Positions 8,845-18,135 of a stretch of DNA of 64,000 nt are shown piece after piece (the first letter of the stretch is position 1; every line of letters starts with the position of its first letter). The stretch lies in contig CAJCIP010000062.1 in the NCBI GenBank assembly GCA_903970445.1, forward strand, positions 1 to 64,000, written 5' to 3'. Position numbers and translations under genes: made by a program. Source of the DNA: Verrucomicrobia bacterium Tous-C9LFEB. Lineage in GTDB: Bacteria; Acidobacteriota; Terriglobia; Terriglobales; Acidobacteriaceae. The notes under the pieces were generated by a model. It did not search any database, had not been told where the DNA came from, and worked only from the letters and a program-made list of their open reading frames with translations.

Positions 8845-10854
8845 TCAGGCAGCTACGCTCTGCTGAATCCAAGCCCTGAGCGTATCGGTGTTCACTCTAC
8901 GCCCAAGGAACGACTCGACGAGCTCGCGGGCGGGTTTCGACCCACCAGGCTCGAGCACCTCGCGCCGATACCGCTGCGCGGTTTCTCCACCAAGCATGCT
9001 CGGCTCGGCGTCTTTTGCAAACTCTGCAAAGAACTCCAGCGCCATCACCTTGTCATAAAGGTAGGTGTAGTAGTTTGACGTGTATCCGACGAGGTGCGTG
9101 AATGCGGCGTACATGCGATTGCCGTCGATGAACTCGTAATGGCTAAAGCGGCTGTAACCCTCCTGAAGCAATGCATCAAGGTCCAGTTCTTTTGCGTTAC
9201 GATCGTGGGTCTCAAGCGAGTAGGTCGCGTATAAGACCTGTGTTAGTGTGCTCAAGGCGCGGCCGTGCGCACTCGCACGAGTCATTTTCTCCACAACGTC
9301 ATAAGGGATCGGCTCGGCAGTTTGGTAGTGCTTTGCGAATGTGCGCAGGAGCTCTGCATCCTCAAAAAACTCCTCCAGCATCTGCGAAGGAACCTCTACA
9401 AAATCGCCCTCTGTGGCGATACCGCTCTGCCCTGCCCAGCGTTGTCTGCCTCCGAGAATCTCATGCATCAGGTGACCAAACTCGTGAAAGTAAGTCACGA
9501 CATCGGCATACTGCATCAAGCCCGGATCCGAGTCCGTGGGCTCAGGAAAATTGCAGACCAGTGAAGCTTCCGGAATCTGTTCGCCGAGCACACCGCCGAC
9601 GAGGGAGCACTCGCTGAACCATTTGCTTTTGCCTTCGCGCGGATGCATATCCAGATAAATGCGTCCTACGGTCTCGCCTTTACACGCTGTCTCATCGATT
9701 ACGTTGAAAGCCTTGACGCTTGCGTCCCAGACTGGAGCATCGGCGACGTGTTCAAAGCTCACGCCGAAGAGCTTCCCTGCAGTGGCAAGGATTCCGGCCT
9801 GAACAGGTTCATATGGGAAGTAAGGGCGCACACTCTGCGAGTCAAAGTCGTAGTGCGCACGGCGGTATTGCTCTTCCCAGTAGCGCGCATCGCTCAGAGC
9901 AAGTGGCAATGCATCCGCGTCGCGTTCGCGCACAAACTTTTGTAGCTCCTCGAACTCACGGTGGGCCGTGTCACGCGACGCGTCTTCTACCTCATGGAGG
10001 AAGCGACGCATGTTTTCGGCAGATCCCATCATCTGATCGGTTGTGGCTAGATCCGCCCAGCTGCGAAAGCCGAGAAGCTCCGCAAGCTCCTGCCGAGCGT
10101 GCAACAGATCGAGAAGAACCTGCTTGTTCTCTGGGTATCCACGACCGTTGTAAGCCAGGTGGACGCGTCGACGCAGGCTCCTACTCACTGCGTAGTTCAT
10201 GACGGGTGACATGTCAGGAGGATCGGTTGTGATGGTGACCGGGCGTTCTGCGACGAGCTTCTTGCTACCGTCCGCATCGACTCTAGAGATGATTCCTTTA
10301 CGCGCCAGGTAATCGTCCGGCAGGCCAAGCAACTCGTTGGGGTTGTCCACGTCAACTTTCCGAACGTCGTCCTGCACCCTGCGGCTGAACGTCATACTGA
10401 GTTCTGTCATGCGATCTGAGAGTGCGCGAATCTTCTCACGCGTTGGGTTGTCCCGGTCAACACCCGCGAGCTTGTATCCAAGCAGCGTGCGCTCCAGGTA
10501 ATAGCGCGTGCGCTCGTCCTCACTTGCCGCATCAATGGCCTTCAATGCATGGTAGACATCCTGGTTCAAGCTGAGCGCCACACCTTCTGCACCAATCACC
10601 TGCGTAAGGGCCTGCGCTGTATCACGAACTTCTGCGGAAGGATGCACCATGAACATCACGCCGGTTTGACCGCCGGCCATACGAAGATGCCACTGCGCCT
10701 TATCGAAAGGTACCAGCGTGTTTTTTACGGTGCGTTCGCCGTTCACCGCCAGCAGCGTAATGATGCACGTGCGCGATTGCTCCAGATGATGCTCCGTCCA
10801 GGCCTTCGTTGAATCTGCACTGTTTCCACTGTTCCAGAGACGCAAGATGTCCAT
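8845..10854 (-). CDS. M3-family oligopeptidase (thimet oligopeptidase / PepF-like)
   Basis: Zinc metallopeptidase that degrades short peptides in the cytoplasm. The zinc site is HEFGH followed by LMHEILGG (near residue 457), with the third ligand Glu in GDFVEVPSQ about 28 residues later. The helical lid and the C-terminal motif YTSNYYTYLYDKV are typical of M3A enzymes, as is the length (669 residues from this start). ATG at 10854 was chosen because it follows the upstream NUDIX stop by 17 bases with a purine-rich GGAAG stretch. An ATG at 10914 would overlap NUDIX by 43 bases. No signal peptide. It is the last gene of the GH15-treY-treZ-NUDIX series. Confidence 0.92.
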   Translation of the reverse strand: MDILRLWNSGNSADSTKAWTEHHLEQSRTCIITLLAVNGERTVKNTLVPFDKAQWHLRMAGGQTGVMFMVHPSAEVRDTAQALTQVIGAEGVALSLNQDVYHALKAIDAASEDERTRYYLERTLLGYKLAGVDRDNPTREKIRALSDRMTELSMTFSRRVQDDVRKVDVDNPNELLGLPDDYLARKGIISRVDADGSKKLVAERPVTITTDPPDMSPVMNYAVSRSLRRRVHLAYNGRGYPENKQVLLDLLHARQELAELLGFRSWADLATTDQMMGSAENMRRFLHEVEDASRDTAHREFEELQKFVRERDADALPLALSDARYWEEQYRRAHYDFDSQSVRPYFPYEPVQAGILATAGKLFGVSFEHVADAPVWDASVKAFNVIDETACKGETVGRIYLDMHPREGKSKWFSECSLVGGVLGEQIPEASLVCNFPEPTDSDPGLMQYADVVTYFHEFGHLMHEILGGRQRWAGQSGIATEGDFVEVPSQMLEEFFEDAELLRTFAKHYQTAEPIPYDVVEKMTRASAHGRALSTLTQVLYATYSLETHDRNAKELDLDALLQEGYSRFSHYEFIDGNRMYAAFTHLVGYTSNYYTYLYDKVMALEFFAEFAKDAEPSMLGGETAQRYRREVLEPGGSKPARELVESFLGRRVNTDTLRAWIQQSVAA

Positions 10855-10871
10855 TGTTCCAACTTCCACTT

Positions 10872-11429
10872 CTATGTCGGGTTGCGTTCGCGCCAAACGC
10901 GGTAAATGGCCCACGCGGCAGCGCTACAGTTGTCCATAACGCGCCCATCGAGCAGCATGGATTCGAATTCCAATACAGCTACGCGATGCACGGTCATATC
11001 TTCTTCTTCGGCGTCGCGAGCAACTTCGCCTTGTGAAAGATTCTCAGCCAGGTACACGTGGTGCAGTTGACGCATGACGCCATAGCCAATCCATAAGGAC
11101 GCAAGCCGTTTCATGCTGCCAGCGCGGAGACCGGTCTCTTCGGCTAGTTCGCCATGAGCCATAACGGTTGGATCTGCGCCAATGTTCTGCTCCCAGCCAC
11201 CCTGAGGCAACTCATAGTATGTGCCGCCCACGGTGTAGCGGTACTGACGTACGAGCCAGACAGAATCACCGCTGGGCGTGTGTTCGACAGGGACAATGAT
11301 GCAGGCGGGTTCCTTATCAACAACGCCGTAAATACCCCGGGTTCCACTGCTCCGCTCGATGACGTCTTCTCGGACACTCGTCCAACGATTGCGGTAAACT
11401 TCACGGCTGCTGATTGTCTTGATCGACAA
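10872..11429 (-). CDS. NUDIX hydrolase, ADP-sugar pyrophosphatase-like
   Basis: Likely hydrolyses a nucleoside diphosphate linked to a sugar or other group. The Nudix box runs from GGWEQN to ELAEETGL (about residues 76-102). The overall pattern, with QYRYTVGGTYYELPQGG before the box, is that of ADP-ribose/ADP-glucose pyrophosphatases. The conserved Arg of the REUxEE core is Gly here (HGELAEETG), while the metal-binding Glu pair is kept. The start is TTG with GAGG five bases upstream. It sits 35 bases after treZ, which makes ADP-glucose or a related sugar nucleotide a plausible substrate; that is inference from position only. Confidence 0.83.
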   Translation of the reverse strand: MSIKTISSREVYRNRWTSVREDVIERSSGTRGIYGVVDKEPACIIVPVEHTPSGDSVWLVRQYRYTVGGTYYELPQGGWEQNIGADPTVMAHGELAEETGLRAGSMKRLASLWIGYGVMRQLHHVYLAENLSQGEVARDAEEEDMTVHRVAVLEFESMLLDGRVMDNCSAAAWAIYRVWRERNPT

Positions 11430-11464
11430 GAGACCCTCGATGCATTATCTCAGTCGGCGGTCCT

Positions 11465-13234
11465 CTATTTCATCTGACGATTTTCAACGTCCTCTGTTCC
11501 TGAAAGAAGGATGGCGAGGGTTACGGGTGGAATTGTCATTGTTCGTCCGTTCAGCGAGACGCCTTCACGCGAGATGAGCGCCGGAGCTTCTCCTTCAAGC
11601 AAGTCGAACATATAGGGCGCATCTCCAAAATTGACAAACACGCGTACTTCATCACGATGCATCATTAAGGTCTTTCGAACACTGTCTGAGGACACAATTA
11701 GCCGATGCATGCTGCCGTCATTAAGGCAAACGGAACTGCGACGGAGCTTGATAAGCGCTTTGGTCCAGGCGAGCATTTCCGCGTGCTTGCCTTCCTTGAT
11801 CTCGTCCCAATTCAGCTTCGACCGTTCAAACGTTTCCATGTCCTCCGGATTCGGTACGTCCGCTCCAAAGCCGAACGCCGCAAAATCATTTCTGCGGCCC
11901 TCGGCCACGAGTTTGCGCATGTCTTCGTCTTCATGGTCGGCAAAGTACAGGAACGGGGAGGATGTCACCCACTCTTCACCCATGAAAAGCATTGGAACGT
12001 AGGGCGCGGTGAGCACTAGACCAATAGCGACTTTCGCCGCGTCCAGACCACAAAGATGTTCTAGACGCTCACCGAACGCGCGATTCCCTACCTGATCGTG
12101 GTTTTGATCGAAGTGGACGAAGTGGTGAGCGGACAAGCCTTCTACAGGGCGGCCATGCTTGTGCTTTCTATACTTCGAGTACTCGCCGTCGTAGATGAAG
12201 GCGTGTTTCAAAGCTTTGTGCAGGTCGGTGATGGAACCGAAGTCATCGTAGTATCCCATGCCGGGCTCTTTGGTGTAGAGCAATGTGAACAAGGAGTGGT
12301 GAAAGTCATCGCTCCATTGGGAATCCATGCCGTAGCCATTCGCTTCGCGAGGTCGAATCACGCGCGGATCATTGAGGTCGCTTTCTGCGATGAGATAGAA
12401 GTCTTTATTTAGGGTTGAACCGAGACGCTCTACCTCGATAGAAAGCTGCTCCATGAAATGGACCGCGGAACGGTCGATAAATTCATGAACCGCGTCAAAG
12501 CGGAGACCGTCGCAGTGATACTCGCGCAGCCACATGAGGGCGTTGTCGATGAAGAAGCGTCGTACTTCATCACTGCCGCCTTCGTCCAGGTTGACGGCTT
12601 CGCCCCACGGCGTGCGATGTTTGCTGGTGAGGTATGGCGCGAACTTGTTGGCATAGTTCCCAACCGGTCCGAAGTGATTGTAAACAACATCAAGAATGAC
12701 GCTTAGGCCCTTTGCGTGGCATGCGTCCACAAAGCGCTTCAGGCCGTCCGGACCGCCATATGGCTCATGCGTAGCGAACAGAGCGACACCGTCGTAACCC
12801 CATCCACGTTCCCCCGCAAATTCTGCAACAGGCAGGAGCTCAAGGTGGGTGACGCCTAGATCGGCAAGATAGTCGAGGTGCTGGATAGCACCATCGAACG
12901 TGCCTTCTTTGCTGAATGTCCCAATGTGTAGCTCGTAAATGACTGCGCCACTCTTCAGGCCGCCTCGCCACGACTGGTCATGCCATTGAAAGCTCCCATG
13001 GTCATACAGGCGGGAGGTACCGTGGACGCCGTCGGGCTGGCTGAGGCTGCGTGGGTCAGGGTATGGCGTTGGATCATCGTCAATCAGGAACGCGTACTGG
13101 TCGTCGCACTCTGCCTCCGCGACTTCCAGGTTCCACCAGCCACGCTTATTGGGTTTGTCCATTGGAATGACCTTGTCTCCGAATTGCAGAGCCATCTTTG
13201 TTGCCTTCGGAGCCCAAATCCCAAACCTATGCAT
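11465..13234 (-). CDS. treZ: Malto-oligosyltrehalose trehalohydrolase TreZ
   Basis: Releases free trehalose from maltooligosyl-trehalose by cutting the alpha-1,4 bond next to the trehalose unit. GH13 protein of 589 residues with an N-terminal beta domain (1-90), the (beta/alpha)8 barrel from about 95, the catalytic nucleophile Asp247 in GLRFDAVHEF and the acid Glu284 in IAESDLNDPRV. The C-terminal beta domain carries the usual ARTKALIKLRR-like helix before it. AGGAGA lies five bases before the ATG. It follows treY by 32 bases, so both are expressed together. Substrate specificity is assigned by the adjacent TreY as well as by the TreZ-type barrel spacing. Confidence 0.95.
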   Translation of the reverse strand: MHRFGIWAPKATKMALQFGDKVIPMDKPNKRGWWNLEVAEAECDDQYAFLIDDDPTPYPDPRSLSQPDGVHGTSRLYDHGSFQWHDQSWRGGLKSGAVIYELHIGTFSKEGTFDGAIQHLDYLADLGVTHLELLPVAEFAGERGWGYDGVALFATHEPYGGPDGLKRFVDACHAKGLSVILDVVYNHFGPVGNYANKFAPYLTSKHRTPWGEAVNLDEGGSDEVRRFFIDNALMWLREYHCDGLRFDAVHEFIDRSAVHFMEQLSIEVERLGSTLNKDFYLIAESDLNDPRVIRPREANGYGMDSQWSDDFHHSLFTLLYTKEPGMGYYDDFGSITDLHKALKHAFIYDGEYSKYRKHKHGRPVEGLSAHHFVHFDQNHDQVGNRAFGERLEHLCGLDAAKVAIGLVLTAPYVPMLFMGEEWVTSSPFLYFADHEDEDMRKLVAEGRRNDFAAFGFGADVPNPEDMETFERSKLNWDEIKEGKHAEMLAWTKALIKLRRSSVCLNDGSMHRLIVSSDSVRKTLMMHRDEVRVFVNFGDAPYMFDLLEGEAPALISREGVSLNGRTMTIPPVTLAILLSGTEDVENRQMK

Positions 13235-13266
13235 TCCTATCTCCTGATTCTCTTAGCAACCACGAT

Positions 13267-15918
13267 CTACGCTTGGCGGTTGAGCAGCGCGACCGGGAAA
13301 TCCTTTAGCAAGACTGAGAGATCCACCCTGCCGCCAGTGAAGTCTTCACCGGTAAGTTCGTTTTTCCATGTGCCCGCAGGCAGTGCAATTGCCGTGTCTG
13401 ACCAGTTCGGCGTTGAAGAAAGTGTGCGAAGTGGCGCGACGCCAATCACCTGATCGCCTCGCTGCACTGCAACCACATTTTCTAGTCGCGCACCGGATGC
13501 GAACAACGGCCTGTAGTCTGCTTCCGCTCCGAAGGCCTCTCTTTTCGCCTTCCGAAGCCGAAGCGCGCGATGCAAAAGCCACAACTTCGGCAGACCGTCG
13601 TCCATGCGCGCTGTTATGTCTGCTGGGCTAAGAGTTTGCGCTTCTTTCAGCAACTTTCGGCGCAGATCGAAATCTACTGGTCTCCGGTTGTCGGGATCAA
13701 CGAGCGACAAATCCCATAACTCCGCGCCTTGATAAAGGTCAGGAACACCAGGGCAAATAGATTTGAGCAGTGTCTGTGTGAGCGAGTTGATGCGCCCTGC
13801 ATGCTTGACCCTGTCAACGAAAGCTTCAAAGTCTGCCATGAAGATTTCATCATCGAGGATTTGTTCGATGAATGACTTGAGCGCATTTTCGTAATCAGCG
13901 TTGTTGCTTACCCAGCTCGTCCGGAGCTTGGCTTCGCGCATGGCCTTCATCATGTACTCGGTGACGCGCTCTTTGGTGATGGGCCACGCGCCTAGCAGCG
14001 TTTGGTACAGGAACCACTCAGTGCCGCGATCAGGTAGGCCTGCGTCCGTGCGAAAGCTGGCGTTCATTTCGTTCCAGCGCCACACTGCATCGCCAAAGTC
14101 ATCAGGAATCTCGCTCAGCACAGCCAGACGAGCACGAACATCGTCTGAGCGCTTGGTGTCGTGCGTGCTTAGAGTCGTCATCGTCTCGGGATGAGTACGC
14201 TGCATGGTCGCGTTGTACTCATGAAACTCCTGGACGGTGAGACCATCGCGAGCTGGATCAGAGCCGACCTCATTCAAGCTGGTGAGGCGGTTCGAGCAAT
14301 AGAACGCCGTGTCTTCCACACCCTTGGCCATGACGGGGCTGGTGAATTGTTGGAACCGTGCAACGAACTCCGCTTCGTCCGTCCCTTTTTCCTTCAGGGT
14401 AAGAATGTCGCGTATGAAAGTGAATAGACCTTCATCGATATCCGTCCGCCTGTCACTCGCGCATTCGGTCGCCTTTCGAATGACGTCGCGGTCTTCATCG
14501 GTAATCTCTTCACGTTGCGGCACCACGTAGGTGCGGTACACAGCAAAGCACGCGCCGATTTCCCTGATCGCACGCCGCATCTCAGCTCGGGTGAAATCAC
14601 GATACTCGCGATGGTTCTCGCAGATGTTCACGAGAATATTTGTAAGTCTGTTGACGTCACTCCCTAATGCTTCCTGCTCGACGTTGAGCTTCTTGTCATG
14701 TGCGACCGCAGAAAACGTGGCAGTGTCACCTGTAAACTCCGCGTAGATTTCTCCCAGCCGAAGCACGCCATCCTGATCGACGAGCAAACCGTTCACCACG
14801 TTGAGGAAGTCATAGCCGCTGGTTCCCTGCAGCGGCCACTCTTCGCGGAGAAATTCACCCGGCTCGAGAATTTTTTCACCGACGATCCACGCGTCCGGAG
14901 CACAGTTGCGTAGTCGCTGGCAGTACTCCAATGGATCACGCAGTCCGTCCGGATGATCGATGCGTACACCGTCAAGCACACCCAGCTTCAACCACTTCAC
15001 AATCAGCGCATGAGTCTCATCGAAGACATATTCACGCTCTACACGCAGACCAATTAACGTATTTACATCAAAGAAGCGCCTGTAGCCAAGCTGCTGATCC
15101 GAAGCCTTCCAGTACGCCAGTCGAAAGTTCTGGCTGTTCAGAAATTCATCGAGAAGATCGGGAATACTGTTGAGCTCCTTAACCGCGCGATCGATTGCCT
15201 GACAGCTTGCTTCGTTCTCAGAGCATTCGCGATCCAACAGGCCGTTCACAACGTTCTTGTCTCGGTGCCGCGCAAGAACAGTGCGCCGGTCATAAAAGGC
15301 GGGCTTCGGCAGACGGCCATAACTCGCTGCTAGAAAACTCAAGGTGTCAGAGCGTGCGTAGTCGGCAGCGCGGCTAAGAAGATTGCTGAGGCTTTCCGGG
15401 GCTACGGGAAGAGTTTGCCCCGATGCCTCGACAAGAAATGTGCTTCCGATGCGAATCACCTTGATGCCACCGTCATCGAGGACGCGACCATATTGATCGC
15501 CCAGAATGGGCACTAACACTTTTTCGCGAAGACGCTCCTCCGGAGAGTTCCAGTCGATGTCAAAGAAACTCGCGTATCTGCTGCTTACCCCGTTCTCGAG
15601 CACGTCCCACCAGTAACGGTTCTGCTCGCCAAGGCTCATGTGGTTCGGCACGATATCCAGAACCTGGCCCAACCCGTTCTCGCCGAGAATCCTACAGAAA
15701 CGTTCGTGTGCGGCTTCTCCACCGAGCTCTTCGTTCACCTTCCGGTGATCCACTACGTCGTAGCCATGCATGCTGCCGGGAGCTGCCTGTAAATACGGTG
15801 AACTGTACAGATGGCTGACGCCGAGATCCCAAAGGTAGTCAGCGACCGCTGCCGCATCGTCAAACGTGAATCCTTTATGAAGTTGCATGCGGTACGTCGA
15901 CGCTGGCGTTTTCGACAT
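13267..15918 (-). CDS. treY: Maltooligosyl trehalose synthase TreY
   Basis: Intramolecular transglucosidase that turns the reducing-end alpha-1,4 bond of a glucan chain into alpha-1,1, giving maltooligosyl-trehalose for TreZ. The 883-residue GH13 protein begins with the typical TYRMQLHKGFTFDDA, then YLWDLGVSHLYSSPYLQA. It carries the nucleophile Asp in GVRIDHPDGLRDP, the acid Glu in WIVGEKIL, and a C-terminal FTGG(R)VDL region of the family. The length matches TreY exactly in type (700-900). ATG at 15918 has GAAGGGA about 11 bases upstream. A 12-base palindrome lies 31 bases before the start. Confidence 0.95.
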   Translation of the reverse strand: MSKTPASTYRMQLHKGFTFDDAAAVADYLWDLGVSHLYSSPYLQAAPGSMHGYDVVDHRKVNEELGGEAAHERFCRILGENGLGQVLDIVPNHMSLGEQNRYWWDVLENGVSSRYASFFDIDWNSPEERLREKVLVPILGDQYGRVLDDGGIKVIRIGSTFLVEASGQTLPVAPESLSNLLSRAADYARSDTLSFLAASYGRLPKPAFYDRRTVLARHRDKNVVNGLLDRECSENEASCQAIDRAVKELNSIPDLLDEFLNSQNFRLAYWKASDQQLGYRRFFDVNTLIGLRVEREYVFDETHALIVKWLKLGVLDGVRIDHPDGLRDPLEYCQRLRNCAPDAWIVGEKILEPGEFLREEWPLQGTSGYDFLNVVNGLLVDQDGVLRLGEIYAEFTGDTATFSAVAHDKKLNVEQEALGSDVNRLTNILVNICENHREYRDFTRAEMRRAIREIGACFAVYRTYVVPQREEITDEDRDVIRKATECASDRRTDIDEGLFTFIRDILTLKEKGTDEAEFVARFQQFTSPVMAKGVEDTAFYCSNRLTSLNEVGSDPARDGLTVQEFHEYNATMQRTHPETMTTLSTHDTKRSDDVRARLAVLSEIPDDFGDAVWRWNEMNASFRTDAGLPDRGTEWFLYQTLLGAWPITKERVTEYMMKAMREAKLRTSWVSNNADYENALKSFIEQILDDEIFMADFEAFVDRVKHAGRINSLTQTLLKSICPGVPDLYQGAELWDLSLVDPDNRRPVDFDLRRKLLKEAQTLSPADITARMDDGLPKLWLLHRALRLRKAKREAFGAEADYRPLFASGARLENVVAVQRGDQVIGVAPLRTLSSTPNWSDTAIALPAGTWKNELTGEDFTGGRVDLSVLLKDFPVALLNRQA

Positions 15919-15948
15919 TCGTTGGAGATTCCCTTCGTCGCAGGTTCG

Positions 15949-15960
15949 AGATTCGAATCT
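15949..15960. promoter_or_regulatory. 12-base perfect palindrome upstream of treY
   Basis: AGATTCGAATCT, flanked by GCAG-type and CTGC-type arms that lengthen the symmetry imperfectly. It is located between the GH15 stop and the treY start. Position and symmetry suggest an operator or a short RNA hairpin controlling treYZ within the longer operon. No regulator gene is adjacent. Confidence 0.3.
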
Positions 15961-16080
15961 GCACCTAGTAATGAAGCTAAGGTCTTGATCTGCTAGGCGC
16001 GGCTATAGAACCAGAGACAGTTCGCCCTGAATGGGTTGTTAGAACAGTAGAAGCTGCCGCGGTCGCAACAGGTTGCATGA

Positions 16081-17925
16081 CTAGCCGGGCTGGTGGCCGG
16101 CTTCGGGTTTCCACTGCCCTGAGATCGCAAGTGCCGCGTGCGCGAGCGAAATGTGCGTCAATGCCTGCGGAAAGTTGCCAAGCATTCGCTTTGCTATCGG
16201 ATCGTACTCTTCACTCAGCAGCCCAACGTCATTACGGAGCTTTAGCAGACGCTCAAACATTTCGCGCGCCTCGGTCTTTCGTCCGCTCAGCCAGTATGCT
16301 GTGACCAACCAGAAGCTACAGGCCAAGAACGTTCCCTCGGAGCCCTTGAGTCCGTCAGGCGATCGCTCCACGTTGTAGCGAGCGACAAGACCATTACGAA
16401 GGAGACGCTCTTCCACGGCGGCAACCGTACCAAGAATTCGAGGATCATCCGCTGGAAGAAATCCGACCATAGCCATTCTGAGTAAGCTGGCATCGATCGT
16501 TTTCGAGCCATAGCTTTGCGTGAAGCTGTTGAGGCGCTTGTCGAAGCCCTTCTTGCAAATCTCGTGGTGAAGCAGATCGCGATTCTTCTTCCACCTCTTC
16601 AGGTCACCTTTACTGCCGTAGCGTTCGTGATTTTTGATCCCACGGTCCAGGGCGACCCAGGCCATTACCTTGCTGTGCACGAAGTGCTTGCGACCGCCAC
16701 GGGTTTCCCAAATGCCCTCGTCTGGTAACGTCCAAATGTTGCATACGTGGTCAATAATCGATGCTTCCAGGTCTGCTGACGGGGTCCGAACATCGTCATC
16801 CACCTGCGGCGCGCGGCTGAGAGCGAGTGCGACTTCACCATAAACATCTAACTGGAACTGACCTGCGGCGGCGTTCCCCATGCGGACCGGCTTTGATTTT
16901 TCGTATCCTGACAGCCATCCTGCTGTCCACTCGGGAAGGCGGTGCTCTCCAGCAAGGCCATAGACGCTTTGCACCTGCTTTGACGATCCGGCAACGGCAC
17001 GTAGCAACCATCCGCGCCAATGGAGAGCTTCTTCGGTATAGCCCGCACGCATCAGCAGAAGCAGGGTGAAAGAAGTGTCTCTCAACCAGCAGTAACGGTA
17101 GTCCCAGTTCCGTTCGCCGCCTAAAGCTTCCGGCAAAGACGTTGTCACCGCCGCAACCATACCGCCGGTAGGCGCGTAGGTCATAGCTTTCAGAGTCATC
17201 AGGCTTCGATGAACGGCTTCTTTGTAGTCGCCTTCGTACGCGTTCTTCGCGCTCCACTCCGTCCAGAAGTTCTGCGTATCCTTCAGCGCATCATCAACTG
17301 CGACTGACTCTGGAAGGTCTTCAAACGAGTTGCTGTACGTCAGCACAAAGCAGGTTCGGTACCCTTCGCGCGTGATGAAGGTTGAGACTGTGGAAAGTCC
17401 CTCGCCATGCAATTCCGGAGCCTTGCCTCTTGCACATTCGCTTCGCAGAATGACCCGGTCAGGGCCGGCCATGGCATGCAACTCATGATTTGCCCTTGTG
17501 ACCCACGGCACCGTCATTCCATAGTCGAAACGAAGAACGAGATCCATCCGCATAGCAACCTTGCCGCTGACGCCTTCCACGATCCGTATGACATGCGAGT
17601 GCTTGCCGCGGGGGGGCATGAAGTCGGTGATACATACTTCGCCGTCCTTAGTGACGAAGGTGGTCTTGAGAATCATGGTGTCGGGCAGGTACCGGCGCCG
17701 GACCTCGAGGATGGGTCGCTCTGGACATATACGCCAGAATCCGTTTTCACCCGTGCCGAGCAAGCTTGCGAAGCAAGCGGGAGACGCAAAGGATGGCCAA
17801 CAGAGCCAATCAATGGAGCCGTCACGACTAACGAGCGCGGATGTTTCAAGGTCGCCGATGATGGCGTAGTCTTCAATGCGCGCTGCGTGCCGCGGCTGTT
17901 CTCTCTTACCAAACCATCCTGCCAA
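16081..17925 (-). CDS. Glycoside hydrolase family 15 (glucoamylase/trehalase type)
   Basis: Inverting hydrolase that releases glucose from the ends of alpha-glucans or splits trehalose. The N-terminal beta domain shows GDLETSALVSRDGSIDWLCWPSF, and the (alpha/alpha)6 domain carries the general acid in DEGIWETRG and the general base in LLSEEYDP, both in normal places. At 614 residues it fits the bacterial GH15 group that includes actinobacterial trehalases, so glucoamylase and trehalase cannot be told apart from sequence alone. There is no signal peptide, so it is cytoplasmic. The start is TTG, supported by GGAGG six bases upstream. First gene of the minus-strand trehalose operon, 162 bases before treY. 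Confidence 0.9.
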   Translation of the reverse strand: MAGWFGKREQPRHAARIEDYAIIGDLETSALVSRDGSIDWLCWPSFASPACFASLLGTGENGFWRICPERPILEVRRRYLPDTMILKTTFVTKDGEVCITDFMPPRGKHSHVIRIVEGVSGKVAMRMDLVLRFDYGMTVPWVTRANHELHAMAGPDRVILRSECARGKAPELHGEGLSTVSTFITREGYRTCFVLTYSNSFEDLPESVAVDDALKDTQNFWTEWSAKNAYEGDYKEAVHRSLMTLKAMTYAPTGGMVAAVTTSLPEALGGERNWDYRYCWLRDTSFTLLLLMRAGYTEEALHWRGWLLRAVAGSSKQVQSVYGLAGEHRLPEWTAGWLSGYEKSKPVRMGNAAAGQFQLDVYGEVALALSRAPQVDDDVRTPSADLEASIIDHVCNIWTLPDEGIWETRGGRKHFVHSKVMAWVALDRGIKNHERYGSKGDLKRWKKNRDLLHHEICKKGFDKRLNSFTQSYGSKTIDASLLRMAMVGFLPADDPRILGTVAAVEERLLRNGLVARYNVERSPDGLKGSEGTFLACSFWLVTAYWLSGRKTEAREMFERLLKLRNDVGLLSEEYDPIAKRMLGNFPQALTHISLAHAALAISGQWKPEAGHQPG

Positions 17926-18135
17926 TCAAGGCCTCCGGCAAAGATCACCTGGGACCGGCAACCGGACCGTCCGGCTATCGCATCCCTTTGCCTGATACTG
18001 GGCAGGCGGCGTGTGGGCGTCCACTTGTGCAATCTTTCTCTCTCAACCTTGAGATGCACGTGAACTGAAGGCGGCAAACGAAGACGTCGAAAACCAGGCA
18101 AGTTATGGAACTAGAAGCGCGAGGAGGCGCCCAGA

